Positions 1-9,273 are shown, counted from the first letter of the stretch. The stretch is 64,000 nt of DNA from an uncultured Oscillospiraceae bacterium (GCA_910587395.1 CAJULJ010000002.1:107087-171086); one strand, 5' to 3'. The notes: a model not told the origin generated them from the letters alone. Translations and numbers: made by a program.

Positions 1-303
1 CCGGGACACGGAGGAGATGACCCGCTTGCGGTCCACCTTCTCGCCGTTCTCCCGGCCCCGGAGGTAGAGGGTGTACAGCCCCTCCTGCTCGTTGATGAGC
101 TTGGCCAGACCGGGGGCGATGGGCTGGACCAGAACGCACTTGCCGTTCCAGCCGGCTTTTTCGTTGGATACGTCAAACCAGTAGTTGACGAAGGCTCGCA
201 GGAAGTTGCCCTCGCCGAACTGGAGCACCTTCTCCGGCGCGTTCTCCAGGATGTAGCCGTCGTAGCCGGACTCCTTCAGGGTCTGATAGTTCAACAGCTT
301 CAA
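1..303 (-). CDS. uxaB: Tagaturonate reductase (altronate oxidoreductase), N-terminal part
   Basis: The gene runs off the left edge and only the first 101 codons are present. The enzyme reduces D-tagaturonate to D-altronate with NADH, the second step of galacturonate catabolism. The visible N-terminus (KLLNYQTLKESGY, then VLQFGEGNFLRAFVNYWFD) carries the QFGxGNFLRAF nucleotide-binding signature of the UxaB/mannitol dehydrogenase family. I chose the TTG start at 303 because AAAGGCGGGG lies about six bases upstream on the minus strand and no ATG fits. The gene lies downstream of uxaA on the same strand with a 135-bp gap, so the two are probably cotranscribed. Family membership is clear; the C-terminal domain cannot be inspected. 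Confidence 0.9.
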   Translation of the reverse strand, partial: MKLLNYQTLKESGYDGYILENAPEKVLQFGEGNFLRAFVNYWFDVSNEKAGWNGKCVLVQPIAPGLAKLINEQEGLYTLYLRGRENGEKVDRKRVISSVSR

Positions 304-438
304 AATGATCCCCGCCTTTCAAATATTATTATTGTCATATCGCTTGCGATAAAGTGACGCTTTCGCTCCGGGCAGAAGCTCTCCGGCATCCTCCCCGGCC
401 GCCGGAGAACCAAAAATTCTTTTTGCAGGCAAAAGGAA

Positions 439-1920
439 CTACAGCGTGACGCCCTGCTTAAAGATCGCCATGTCGTGGAACCCGGCCTCCTCGGCCTTGA
501 CCTGCTTGCCGGAGGCCACCTCCAGCACGAAGTCAAACAGCTTTTGTCCCAGCTCCTCCACCGTGCCGTCCTCCACCAGGGTGCCGCAGTTGAAATCGAT
601 CCAGTTCTTCTTTTTCCCCGCCAGCGCGGAATTGCTGGCAATCTTCACCGTGGGAACCGGAGAGGCGAAGGGGGTTCCCCGTCCGGTGGTGAACAGCACA
701 ATGTGCGCCCCCGACGCGGCCAGAGCGGTGGACGCCACCAGATCATTGCCCGGCGCGCTGAGCAGGTTCAGGCCCCGGCGGCACACCGGCTCACCGTAGG
801 ACAGCACGCCGGACACCGGGGCGCTGCCCGACTTCTGGGTGCAGCCCAGGGATTTGTCCTCCAGGGTGGAAATGCCCCCCTTCTTGTTTCCGGGGGAGGG
901 GTTCTCATAGATGGTCTGGTTGTGACTGGTGAAATAGTTCTTGAAGCTGTTGACCAGATTGACGGTGTCGGTAAAAATGCGCTCGTTTTCGCAGCGGTTC
1001 ATGAGGAGGGTCTCCGCGCCGAACATCTCGGGCACCTCGGTGAGGATGGTGGTGCCGCCCTTGGAGATGAGCAGGTCGGAGAACGCGCCCACCGTGGGAT
1101 TGGCGGTGATGCCGGACAGCCCGTCCGAGCCGCCGCACTTCATGCCGATGACCAGCTCGCCGCAGCTGATGGGCTCCCGGCGGAAGCGGCCCGCATATCC
1201 GGCCAGCTCCTCAATGAGGGTCAGGGCGTCGCCCACCTCGTCCTCCGACTCCTGGCACACCAGGAACTTCACCCGGCTCTCATTATACTGGCCGATATAG
1301 GGCTTGAGCACGTTGATGTTGCTGTTCTCGCACCCCAGGCCCAGTACCAGAACGCCCCCGGCGTTGGGATGGTTGATGAGGTCGGCCAGTATCCTCCGGG
1401 TATTCTCCTGGTCGTCCCCCATCTGGGAGCAGCCGTAGGGATGAGGGAAGGCAAAAATGCCGTCGATGGTGCCGGTCTTGTACCTCTGGGCTTGACGCTC
1501 GATGGCCCGCGCCACATCATTGACACAGCCCACGGTGGGGATGATCCAGATCTCGTTGCGCACCGCCGCCCGGCCGTCCTCCCGGCGGTAGCCCTGGAAC
1601 AGCAGGTCGTCGGTGGGAACCAGGGGGGCGTTGTCCGGCTCATAGACGTAATCCAGCACGTCGCCCAGACCGGTCTTGACGTTGTGCACGTGCACCCGGC
1701 CCCCGGCGGGGATATCCTCCTTGGCCACGCCGATGGGCGCGCCGTACTTGATGATGGGACTGCCCGCTTCGATGGGCTTCAGCGCGAATTTGTGCCCTTG
1801 GGGGATGTCCTCCAGAAGGGTCACCGCCTGGCCGCCCACCTCAAGCTTTGTCCCGGCGCACAGCGGCGTCAGCGCCACCGCCACCAGATCGCTGGGATGG
1901 ATCTTGATAAAGGTCTTCAT
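439..1920 (-). CDS. uxaA: Altronate dehydratase
   Basis: The enzyme dehydrates D-altronate to 2-keto-3-deoxy-gluconate (KDG) in the cytoplasm. The 493-aa protein has the full family layout: an N-terminal SAF domain (about residues 1-95, beginning MKTFIKIHPSDLVAVAL), then the large catalytic domain opening with GYRREDGRAAVRNEIWIIPT. It contains the conserved CGGSDGLSGITANP segment and ends near GFHDMAIFKQGVTL. The ATG at 1920 is preferred over a start seven codons upstream because GGAAGGTGGAG sits seven bases before it. A good promoter lies at 2033-2061. With uxaB and the pectin operon to the right it forms the galacturonate branch. Length and motifs are normal for the family. Confidence 0.95.
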   Translation of the reverse strand: MKTFIKIHPSDLVAVALTPLCAGTKLEVGGQAVTLLEDIPQGHKFALKPIEAGSPIIKYGAPIGVAKEDIPAGGRVHVHNVKTGLGDVLDYVYEPDNAPLVPTDDLLFQGYRREDGRAAVRNEIWIIPTVGCVNDVARAIERQAQRYKTGTIDGIFAFPHPYGCSQMGDDQENTRRILADLINHPNAGGVLVLGLGCENSNINVLKPYIGQYNESRVKFLVCQESEDEVGDALTLIEELAGYAGRFRREPISCGELVIGMKCGGSDGLSGITANPTVGAFSDLLISKGGTTILTEVPEMFGAETLLMNRCENERIFTDTVNLVNSFKNYFTSHNQTIYENPSPGNKKGGISTLEDKSLGCTQKSGSAPVSGVLSYGEPVCRRGLNLLSAPGNDLVASTALAASGAHIVLFTTGRGTPFASPVPTVKIASNSALAGKKKNWIDFNCGTLVEDGTVEELGQKLFDFVLEVASGKQVKAEEAGFHDMAIFKQGVTL

Positions 1921-1951
1921 GAACACACTCCACCTTCCCATTCCCTTACTT

Positions 1952-1980
1952 GATGTTTTTGAGCCTCAAAATGAAACATC
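1952..1980 (-). promoter_or_regulatory. Nested dyad in uxaA leader (candidate operator)
   Basis: Seven-base arms GATGTTT (1952-1958) and AAACATC (1974-1980) enclose a second dyad TTGAG-C-CTCAA (1959-1969). The element lies in the predicted 5' UTR of uxaA, between its promoter and start codon, so it could be an operator or an mRNA hairpin. A perfect ATACTAGTAT palindrome lies nearby at 2007-2016. That a regulator binds here is inference. Confidence 0.4.
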
Positions 1981-2032
1981 TTTCACTTTGGCCCGTCTAA
2001 AGAGAGATACTAGTATGTAAGAGCTTACAGAA

Positions 2033-2061
2033 AGAATATCTCTATTCCGTCAAAATGTCAA
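2033..2061 (-). promoter_or_regulatory. Predicted uxaA promoter
   Basis: On the minus strand there is a perfect -35 TTGACA (2061-2056), a 17-bp spacer and TATTCT (2038-2033). It would start a transcript near 2026 with a leader of about 105 nt. Confidence 0.65.
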
Positions 2062-2146
2062 TACACCTTATATGGAATGGGGCTTCTCTTCCTTATTTTT
2101 GTCGTCTTGCACAAAATGAGGTCCGATTGCTTGTGAGAACTGGCAA

Positions 2147-2175
2147 TTGAAATGGGCCGCTCATCGGTTTATCAT
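2147..2175 (+). promoter_or_regulatory. Predicted promoter of the LacI-family gene
   Basis: TTGAAA (2147-2152), a 17-bp spacer and TATCAT (2170-2175) lie 45 bp upstream of the regulator's ATG. The promoter is divergent from the uxaA promoter. Confidence 0.5.
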
Positions 2176-2219
2176 AAGATCATGTAAGAATTTTCATAGC
2201 TGACCGGGGGTGGAGCGTC

Positions 2220-3221
2220 ATGAACATATACGATGTAGCGGAGTTGGCGGGCGTCTCCATCGCCACCGTGTCCCGCGTCCTCAACGACAGTCCCAACGTG
2301 GCGGAGAAAACCAAGCAGCGGGTGCGGGAGGTCATGGAGGAGCATTCCTATGTCCCCAGCGGCTTTTCCCGGGGTTTGGGACTGAACGCCTTGAAAACCA
2401 TCGGCCTGATCTGCCCCGACGCGGCGGACGATTACATGGCGAAGGCGGTGGCCTACCTGGAGCACAGCCTTCGGGACTACGGCTACGACTGCATCCTCTG
2501 TTGCAGCGGCTACGCTTATGAGGACTGCCAGATCGCGGTCAGCGCCCTGCTCCGGCGGCGGGTGGACGCGCTGGTGCTCATCGGCTCGGTCTACGCCGAC
2601 GACGACCCGGACTCCGAGCAGGTGAACTACATCCGGGAGGCGGCCAGGCAGACCCCTGTGTTCCTCATCAACGGCTACGTCCGGGGTGAAAACATCTACT
2701 GCGCCGTCTGCGACGATTACGACGCCTCCTACTCCGCCGTGAAGGAGATGCTGGCCGCCGGGCGGCGGAAAATCCTGTTCCTCACCGACGTGCACACCGT
2801 CAGCACCAACCTGAAGCGAAAGGGCTGCGAAGCCGCGCTGGCGGAGGAGGGGCTGGCGCTCCAGGGCGATCTGAACGTGGGGCTGTCCAATCAGATCAAC
2901 CAGACCCGGGACTATCTGCTCAAGCTGCGGGGGCTGGACGTGGACGGCATCTTTGCCGCCAACGACGCGCTGGCCGCCGGAGCGCTGAAATACGCCAAGC
3001 GCAGAGGACTGGCCGTCCCCGGGGACCTGACCATCATCGGATACAACAACTCGGAGCTGTCCGTCTGCTGTGACCCGGAGCTGTCCACCATCGACGGCCG
3101 GGAGTCCCGGCTGTGCCAGATCGCCATCGACTCCATCAAGCTGTGCCTCAGCGGCAGGGCGGCCAGCGCAAGGGTGTTTGCCAAGGGCTATCTCATCCGC
3201 CGGGGAACGACTGAGTTTTGA
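2220..3221 (+). CDS. LacI-family transcriptional regulator
   Basis: This 333-aa regulator has an N-terminal LacI helix-turn-helix (MNIYDVAELAGVSIATVSRV, hinge helix to about residue 55). A periplasmic-binding-protein-like effector domain follows (about 60-330), with the usual IFAANDALAAGALKYAKRRG segment. The ATG has GGGGTGGAG as RBS. It sits between uxaA, which is divergent, and the pectinesterase gene, whose 3' end it overlaps convergently by 29 bp. By context it probably controls galacturonate or pectin genes in response to a sugar acid or oligosaccharide; the effector is not predictable from sequence. Confidence 0.92.
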   Translation: MNIYDVAELAGVSIATVSRVLNDSPNVAEKTKQRVREVMEEHSYVPSGFSRGLGLNALKTIGLICPDAADDYMAKAVAYLEHSLRDYGYDCILCCSGYAYEDCQIAVSALLRRRVDALVLIGSVYADDDPDSEQVNYIREAARQTPVFLINGYVRGENIYCAVCDDYDASYSAVKEMLAAGRRKILFLTDVHTVSTNLKRKGCEAALAEEGLALQGDLNVGLSNQINQTRDYLLKLRGLDVDGIFAANDALAAGALKYAKRRGLAVPGDLTIIGYNNSELSVCCDPELSTIDGRESRLCQIAIDSIKLCLSGRAASARVFAKGYLIRRGTTEF

Positions 3222-4065
3222 CCCAGGGTACCCGGCCGCTGACCGGGGGATGCTCATAAAACCGGGCGGTCTTGTCCCGGCCGGTGTCGTTCCACTTATC
3301 GAAGCCCAGGGGCGAGATGTGGGGGCCGTATGTACAATCCCGGAACTCACACAGGCCGAAATCCCGCCAGGGACGGGCCAGATAGATGGAGCCGGGGGCA
3401 ACCCCTTCCTGCGACGTAAAGCGGCAGCTCTGGAACCGGAAGCCCCGGCTCTGGCGCGGCTCGTGGGCGGGGGCGGCGGCGTAGCCGATGTCCCGGGCGT
3501 CGCACAGGGAGCGGATCTCGCAGTTGTCAAACACCGCCTCGCCGCAGCCGAAGATGAAGTCCACCGTCCCCTCGATGAGGCAGTTGGTGAAGCGCTGAAG
3601 GCAGGACCTGGACGGACGGAGCCAGTGGGGCAGGAAATCGTCGTAGCGCTCAATGAGGTCGTCGGGCAGAGGCCCCAGAAACAGGGTGTCCTGGGTGGAA
3701 CTCAGGCGGCAGCGCTCCATCAGGAACCGGTCGCCATAGACGGTAAGCGCCACCTCCTGCCCCTTTTCCTCGGGGTGAAGGGAGTCGTTGACAACGGACA
3801 GATCCCGCATGGTGACCCCGTCGGCGCACACCGCCAGGGTCCAGGTGCGGAAGGTGTTGTACTCCGCCCCCGTTTTGTCCAGCTTTTTGGCGTAGTCGTC
3901 CCAGAGGATGCGGGTGCGGTCCGCGCCGGCTCCCTCCAGGGTCAGACCCGGGGTGAAAACAGCGGTTTTGATTCGATAATCCCCCTCGGCCAGCCGGATC
4001 ACCTCGCCGGGACGGGCATTGTCAAGGGCCTTTTGAACATTGTCCTGCGGCCCGATCTGGAGCAT
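3193..4065 (-). CDS. Pectinesterase (CE8), cytoplasmic
   Basis: Pectin methylesterases remove methyl groups from homogalacturonan. This 290-aa protein is essentially only the beta-helix catalytic domain. The family motifs are in order: QDTLF (125-129, catalytic Asp126), GTVDFIFG (166-173, nucleophile Asp169) and YLARPWRDFG (228-237, substrate Arg231 and Trp233). There is no signal peptide or membrane segment, unlike secreted plant-pathogen enzymes, so it should act on imported oligogalacturonides. The start at 4065 (MLQIGPQ) is set by AAAGGAGGGG five bases upstream. The gene is antiparallel to the ABC operon but belongs to the same functional locus. Confidence 0.9.
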   Translation of the reverse strand: MLQIGPQDNVQKALDNARPGEVIRLAEGDYRIKTAVFTPGLTLEGAGADRTRILWDDYAKKLDKTGAEYNTFRTWTLAVCADGVTMRDLSVVNDSLHPEEKGQEVALTVYGDRFLMERCRLSSTQDTLFLGPLPDDLIERYDDFLPHWLRPSRSCLQRFTNCLIEGTVDFIFGCGEAVFDNCEIRSLCDARDIGYAAAPAHEPRQSRGFRFQSCRFTSQEGVAPGSIYLARPWRDFGLCEFRDCTYGPHISPLGFDKWNDTGRDKTARFYEHPPVSGRVPWVKTQSFPGG

Positions 4066-4150
4066 GAAAACCCCTCCTTTCAAATTTCACAGGGACATTA
4101 TAAACCGCTTTTCGCTCCCTGCACATATCCCAAAGCATAGAGAATCCGTT

Positions 4151-4208
4151 TTGTGCATAATCTTGTATCATTTTATCTATGTACACAATGTCTGGCAACA
4201 TATATAAT
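4151..4208 (+). promoter_or_regulatory. Predicted promoter and possible operator of the pectin ABC operon
   Basis: TGTACA (4180-4185), a 17-bp spacer and a perfect TATAAT (4203-4208) lie about 175 bp before the first gene. TTGTGCA (4151-4157) and TGTACACAA (4180-4188) form a loose inverted TTGTG/CACAA pair overlapping the -35. The long AT-rich leader carries an imperfect GC hairpin at 4294-4324. LacI binding is inference. Confidence 0.4.
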
Positions 4209-4383
4209 TAGTTATGGTGGAAATTGGTTTTTTGTGGATATATTGCACGAAATGGACCGCGATTCTTTGCCCCTTCGGGCCAAAAGGCGGCGCCCTTTCC
4301 GGACTGCTCCGCAGCCGGGAAAGGATTTCCATTCCCATCAAAATCTGATTTGTACAGCTGATACCGCGAAAAAGAGGGATTTG

Positions 4384-4947
4384 ATGAAACAGCAGCTCAC
4401 ATGGAAGCAATATCGGGCCATTGATCTGGCGCTGCTGGCACTGGCGCTGGCCGTCTTCGAATTCATCATCGTGCGGGCCGCCAACTGGTGGTTTCCAGGT
4501 CAGCCCTACACCGTATCCCTGGCGGCGGCCGTGACGTCCATCTCCTACATGCGCTGGGGTGTCTGGGGCGCCGTCCACGGGCTGGAGGCGGGGCTGGTTT
4601 TCTGCCTGTTCTCCGGCGCCACCGGGACGCAGTTCATCGTCTATTGTGTGGGAAATCTGTTTTCCGTACTTGCCTTGCCGATGCTGAAGGCCGCTGGGAA
4701 GGAGCGGGTGCGCACAGGGAATCTGGCCCTGGTGTTCCCCCTTCTGGTGCAGGTGCTGATGCAGGCGGGGAGAGCGTTGACGGCGCTGATTCTGGGCGCC
4801 GGAGTCGAGACCGTGGCGGGCTTTTTCGCCACGGACAGCCTCTCCCTCTTATTTACCTTTGTGATCATCTGGATAGCGCGAAAGCTGGACGGTGTCTATG
4901 AGGATCAAAAACATTACCTTCTCCGCCTCCACGCGGAGAAGGAATAA
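4384..4947 (+). CDS. Polytopic membrane protein of unknown function
   Basis: This 187-aa protein with about five hydrophobic helices is the first gene of the pectin transport operon, 17 bp before the first permease. The start at 4384 (MKQQLTWKQYRAIDLALL) is preferred over an upstream in-frame ATG because the hydrophobic region begins here and GAGGG precedes it. Size and helix pattern recall the substrate-binding S components of ECF transporters, but no S-component motif is convincing and no ECF energising module is nearby. It could be an accessory subunit of the ABC importer. The function is unknown. Confidence 0.7.
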   Translation: MKQQLTWKQYRAIDLALLALALAVFEFIIVRAANWWFPGQPYTVSLAAAVTSISYMRWGVWGAVHGLEAGLVFCLFSGATGTQFIVYCVGNLFSVLALPMLKAAGKERVRTGNLALVFPLLVQVLMQAGRALTALILGAGVETVAGFFATDSLSLLFTFVIIWIARKLDGVYEDQKHYLLRLHAEKE

Positions 4948-4964
4948 AAAGGAGGAGGTATACT

Positions 4965-6032
4965 ATGAAAGTTAGGGCAGCGGATTTTCTCGAGTATGAC
5001 AAAGAAGCGCAAGTCTACCGAGTAAGTCCGGAGCAGGCCGTCCGGGACGACGTGGAAAAGCACTACTGGCGTCATGTGGGTGTGACCATCATGAAGGACT
5101 GGCGCCTGTACGTGATGCTCGTTCCCATGCTGCTTGTGTTCCTATTCTGGCGCTATTTCCCCATGTACGAGCTGCTGGGATGCTTCAAGGTGTCAGACAG
5201 CGTGGTGCCCGTTTCAGAGCAGCTGTTTTCCGGCTTTTCGTACTTCAAACGGCTGCTGGTGGGTGGGGACACCCTTTCCACCGAGTTCTGGAGGGCGCTG
5301 AGAAACACCTTCATTCTAAGCTTCTACGGTCTGTGCTTCGGCTTCCCCATCCCCATCATCCTGGCGCTGTTCTTCAATGAGATCCGGTCCAACGCGGCCC
5401 GGAGCGTCTACCAGGTGCTCACCTATCTGCCGAAGTTCATGTCCACCGTCGTCATGACCTCGCTGGTCACCATGCTGGTGAAGCAGGGCTCTCTGACCAC
5501 CGGAATGGGCATCGTCAGCCAGGCGATGGAGAGCCTGGGGCTGATCAGCCACGAGGTGGCCAACGCGGGCCTCTTGAACAACCCGGCCTTCTTCCGCTCC
5601 ATCTATCAGATCAGCGGCATCTGGGAGAGCGCGGGTTACGACAGCATCGTGTTCTTCGCCGCCATCATCGCCATCTCGCCCACCAGCTACGAGGCGGCCC
5701 AGATCGACGGCGCGGACAAATGGGCGCAGATGCGCTACGTGGTGCTGCCCAGCATCCTGTCCACCATCGTCATCATGCTCATCACCCGCATCGGCTCCCT
5801 GCTGAACATCGGGTATGAGAAGGTGCTGCTGCTGTACAACACCAACACCTATGTCACGGCAGACGTGGTGTCCACCTTCGCCAACCGGCAGAGCGGCATG
5901 GCCGGCACGGGCGGCGCCGCGGGCACCGGCATCGCCGCCGCCGCGGAGATGATGAACAACGTCATCGGAATGCTGCTGGTGATCGGAGCCAACACCATCG
6001 CCCGCAAGGCCTCCAACACCTCGCTGTACTGA
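4965..6032 (+). CDS. ABC transporter permease, LplB type (CUT1 carbohydrate family)
   Basis: One of two channel-forming subunits of a sugar importer. The 355-aa protein has a hydrophilic N-terminal extension of about 45 residues, then six predicted TM helices. The cytoplasmic EAA loop (EAAQIDGADKWAQMRYVVLP), which docks on the ATPase, is present. The LplB family typically imports complex oligosaccharides such as rhamnogalacturonan or uronide fragments. GGAGGAGG precedes the ATG. It is followed after 12 bp by the partner permease. Confidence 0.92.
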   Translation: MKVRAADFLEYDKEAQVYRVSPEQAVRDDVEKHYWRHVGVTIMKDWRLYVMLVPMLLVFLFWRYFPMYELLGCFKVSDSVVPVSEQLFSGFSYFKRLLVGGDTLSTEFWRALRNTFILSFYGLCFGFPIPIILALFFNEIRSNAARSVYQVLTYLPKFMSTVVMTSLVTMLVKQGSLTTGMGIVSQAMESLGLISHEVANAGLLNNPAFFRSIYQISGIWESAGYDSIVFFAAIIAISPTSYEAAQIDGADKWAQMRYVVLPSILSTIVIMLITRIGSLLNIGYEKVLLLYNTNTYVTADVVSTFANRQSGMAGTGGAAGTGIAAAAEMMNNVIGMLLVIGANTIARKASNTSLY

Positions 6033-6044
6033 CGGGAGGGCGCT

Positions 6045-6935
6045 ATGAAAAGAAAACTTGAGATCTCCGAGCTGATCTTCAAGATCATCAGCTACACGCT
6101 GCTCACCATGTTCGCGCTGATGTGCCTGTACCCCTTTGTGTACGCGGTGTCCGCCTCCATCAGCGGGCGGTCCGCCGTGGAGTACGGCTCCATCGTGCTC
6201 TTCCCCAAGGACGTGCAGTTTGACGCCTTCGCCCGGATGTTCAGCGACAACATGTTCTGGAACGCCTATTCCAACACGCTGTTCCTCACCCTGTACGGCA
6301 CGCTGTGGTCCATGCTCACCGCCATCCTGGGCGCCTACGCTCTGTCCAAGCGGCGGCTGCTGTTCCGCAAGTTCTTCAACTTCTTCCTGGTGTTCACCAT
6401 GTGGTTCTCCGCCGGCATCGTGCCCCAGTACCTGAACTACATCGCCACCCGGAAGGTGTTCAACGCTGCGGGCATCATGGACGACAAATGGCTGGTGGTC
6501 ATCGCCATGGGCATGGCGGCCATGAACATCATCCTGCTGCGAAACGCCTTTGAGGGCGTGCCCTCCGAGATCGAGGAGGCCGCCATCGTGGACGGCGCCA
6601 GCGAGTTCCAGGTGCTCAGTACGGTGTACATTCCCATGAGCAAGTCCACCATCGCCACCGTGGCCCTGTTCTTTGCCATCTCCCGCTGGAACGGCTACTT
6701 CTGGGCCCGGCAGATGATCTCCAACTCCAACGAGCATCCCCTCCAGGTGTTCATCCGTCTCCGTCTGGAGCAGTACACCGACCCCGAGGTGATCGCGGGC
6801 TGGAACGAGATCTTTGCCGCCGATTCCGTGATCTATGCCCTGATCGTGTGCTCCATCGTGCCAATCCTCATCATTTACCCCTTCATCCAAAAGTATTTCG
6901 CCAAGGGCGTGAATGTGGGCGGCGTGAAGGAGTAA
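6045..6935 (+). CDS. ABC transporter permease, YtcP type (CUT1 carbohydrate family)
   Basis: The second membrane-spanning subunit of the importer, 296 aa with six predicted TM helices. It has an EAA loop (EIEEAAIVDGASEFQVLSTV) and the terminal GVNVGGVKE tail typical of YtcP proteins. GGGAGG lies before the ATG. LplB- and YtcP-type permeases normally work as a heterodimer with an LplA-type binding protein and an MsmX-type ATPase, all of which follow in this operon. Confidence 0.93.
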   Translation: MKRKLEISELIFKIISYTLLTMFALMCLYPFVYAVSASISGRSAVEYGSIVLFPKDVQFDAFARMFSDNMFWNAYSNTLFLTLYGTLWSMLTAILGAYALSKRRLLFRKFFNFFLVFTMWFSAGIVPQYLNYIATRKVFNAAGIMDDKWLVVIAMGMAAMNIILLRNAFEGVPSEIEEAAIVDGASEFQVLSTVYIPMSKSTIATVALFFAISRWNGYFWARQMISNSNEHPLQVFIRLRLEQYTDPEVIAGWNEIFAADSVIYALIVCSIVPILIIYPFIQKYFAKGVNVGGVKE

Positions 6936-6995
6936 GCCCCGCGAGCCCTGTCCAGCGGTAAGATAAATCCAAATCAATACATTAAGGAGGATATT

Positions 6996-9143
6996 ATGAA
7001 AAAGTATAAGTCCTTGACCGCGATGCTTCTTGCTATCGTCATGACCGCCGCGCTGCTGTCCGGCTGCGGCCCCAGCATCTCTTACGAGCAGTCCCAGGCC
7101 CCCGTGTCCAGCGAAGCCGGCACTCAGACCAGCGACGCCCCCGAGACCCAGGGTCTGACCTTTGCCCCCGGCACCGAGCTGCGCATGGCCACCGGCTACA
7201 ACAGCGCCAAGACCGGCCTGTTCTTCGACGCTGAGACCGCCGGCAACGGCGTCACCCTGGCCGACGGCAAGACCTACCACACCGGTGAGCTGAAGCCCAC
7301 CTGGGTGGCCGTCCAGGATAAGCTGGGCATGGTCTTCAAGGATCAGTACCAGGGCCAGAGCGCCAGCAAGGAGTTCGACTTCTGGAAGGAGCGCCTGGGC
7401 GACGTGGATATGGTCAGCGGCACCGCCACCAAGCTGAACGAGAACGGCGTGGCCGGCAGCATGGTGAACATCGCCGAGTATCTGGACCAGATGCCCAACT
7501 TCAAGGCCTATCTGGAGGCCAATCCCATTGTCCGCATGTCCATCACCGGCGATACCGCCACCGGCGCCATCTATTTCAGCCCCTACTTTGACGGCGTGGA
7601 CGACATTGAGCGTATGCCCCTGATGCGTACCGACTGGGTGGAGAAGCTGCTCAACGGCGAGGGTGAGTTCACCGCCTCCTCCAGCAAAAACATTGCCGCC
7701 CCCGTGTATCAGCCCTATATGCCCACCTCCGGCAAGGTGGAGATCGACGTGGTCAAGGCCGACGGCTCCGGCGTTGAGAAGATCTCCAAGGACTACGACA
7801 CCGCCGGCAACATCATCGACAAGATGAACGCCGCCGGCGCCATCAGCGGTGTGGACGCCGTCAACATGCTGCGCACCTACATCGACGAGGCTTATAACGG
7901 CTACTACGGCACCGACCGCGCCAATCTGTTCATCGGCCAGAACGCCGCCTGGGACGCCGACGAGCTGGTGGCCCTGCTGCGCTGCGTGGTGGCCAATCCC
8001 CAGACCCTCAACGGCACCGACACCATCCAGGGCCTGTTCTCCCGCGAGGACGACAACAACCAGCGCCGCGTGGACATGTTCCGCTTCGCCGGCACTCTCT
8101 TCGGCGTGCGCGGCCTGGAGTCCCGTCAGGGCTATCTGTACATAGGCAGCGACAACGCCATGCACGACGCCCGCCAGGAACCCGAGGCCTATGAGGCCAT
8201 GGAGCGGATGAACGCCATGGTCAAGGAGGGCTTGGTGTCCGACGCCTTTGTCGCCATGTCCGCCGAGAGCTCCGCCACCTATCTGGAGAACGACCTGGGC
8301 TTCATGCACTACGACTATAACCAGACCCAGACCCTCATGAACGCCACCAAGCTCCAGGAGGGCGAGAAGTACATGGCCGCCATGGTGCCCGTGGCCCGCT
8401 GGTACGACGGCTCCAGCGACGACGGCGTGTACATGCGCTTTACCGAGTCCTGGCGCTCCGTCAAGACCGACGGCTGGGGCATCTCCAAGGCCGGCGTGGG
8501 CGACGACCAGGATAAGCTGTACGCCTGTCTGGCTCTGATCGACTTCGCCTACTCCGAGGAGGGGCAGATTCTCATGAGCTATGGCCCCGAGGCCTGGCGC
8601 TCCAGCGAAACCTTTACCTTCAACGGCACGGAAATGCCCAAGATCTCCGACGCCTGCCGCGAGGAGCTGTGGAATCCGGACCTGGGTGCCAACGGCAACT
8701 ACACCAACTACGCCCGCTGGTATCTGGGCTCCACCCTGTCCTTCCTGAAGAGCCAGGCCTTTGAGTATCAGTGCACCCATGAGGTCGGCCAGGAGGGCGC
8801 GGGCTATATCTCCACCGCCATCGGCCTGGGCACCATCAAGCACCCGGAGCTGGGCATGTCCAGCAACCCCTGGTACACCATCGTGCCCACCGTCCTGCCC
8901 ACCACCAAGGTTGAGAACGACACCGTGGCCGGCTACACCGACCTGGAGAACCGGTTCAACCAGCAGAAGGACGGCGACAACATGCTGCTGAGCATCATGG
9001 TCAACGGCTACACCGAGTCCGGGATGCAGGACGCCGCCAGCTGCGCCGACACCGTGTCCAATACCTGGTCCGGCAAGCAGTATCTGGCCATCATGGAGGG
9101 CGCGTGGCAGAAGGACATCGCCTATTACGAGACTCTGAAGTGA
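6996..9143 (+). CDS. Extracellular solute-binding lipoprotein, LplA-like
   Basis: This lipoprotein should capture pectic oligosaccharides at the cell surface. The signal peptide has a clear lipobox (LLSGC, Cys24 lipidated). At 715 aa it is clearly longer than the 430-560 aa usual for CUT1 binding proteins; the extra length may suit large or branched oligosaccharides. The mature protein is acidic and rich in aromatic residues. AAGGAGG precedes the ATG. It has unusually uniform codon use (many GCC, CTG, GGC), consistent with high expression. A strong hairpin follows the stop codon. Confidence 0.9.
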   Translation: MKKYKSLTAMLLAIVMTAALLSGCGPSISYEQSQAPVSSEAGTQTSDAPETQGLTFAPGTELRMATGYNSAKTGLFFDAETAGNGVTLADGKTYHTGELKPTWVAVQDKLGMVFKDQYQGQSASKEFDFWKERLGDVDMVSGTATKLNENGVAGSMVNIAEYLDQMPNFKAYLEANPIVRMSITGDTATGAIYFSPYFDGVDDIERMPLMRTDWVEKLLNGEGEFTASSSKNIAAPVYQPYMPTSGKVEIDVVKADGSGVEKISKDYDTAGNIIDKMNAAGAISGVDAVNMLRTYIDEAYNGYYGTDRANLFIGQNAAWDADELVALLRCVVANPQTLNGTDTIQGLFSREDDNNQRRVDMFRFAGTLFGVRGLESRQGYLYIGSDNAMHDARQEPEAYEAMERMNAMVKEGLVSDAFVAMSAESSATYLENDLGFMHYDYNQTQTLMNATKLQEGEKYMAAMVPVARWYDGSSDDGVYMRFTESWRSVKTDGWGISKAGVGDDQDKLYACLALIDFAYSEEGQILMSYGPEAWRSSETFTFNGTEMPKISDACREELWNPDLGANGNYTNYARWYLGSTLSFLKSQAFEYQCTHEVGQEGAGYISTAIGLGTIKHPELGMSSNPWYTIVPTVLPTTKVENDTVAGYTDLENRFNQQKDGDNMLLSIMVNGYTESGMQDAASCADTVSNTWSGKQYLAIMEGAWQKDIAYYETLK

Positions 9144-9207
9144 GACAGCCCCTGACCCGATACCAAAAATAACAGCCACAGGCCAATGAAACCGTCATGG
9201 GCCGCCG

Positions 9208-9242
9208 CCCGTCCCGAGAAGCCGCCTGCTTTTCGGGACGGG
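9208..9242 (+). other. Intra-operon hairpin after the binding-protein gene
   Basis: CCCGTCCCGA (9208-9217) pairs perfectly with TCGGGACGGG (9233-9242) across a 15-nt loop, without a T-run. Such 3' stem-loops often protect abundant binding-protein mRNA and lower downstream expression; that role is inferred here. Confidence 0.6.
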
Positions 9243-9273
9243 GGGGCCATGATTTCCCTGGGAGGAGGTCGTC

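Noticed and set aside
5316..9179. Very long open frame on the minus strand opposite the permeases and binding protein
   Set aside because: Antisense shadow of high-GC third positions; the translation is low-complexity Gly/His/Val with no RBS, while the plus-strand genes have clear domains.
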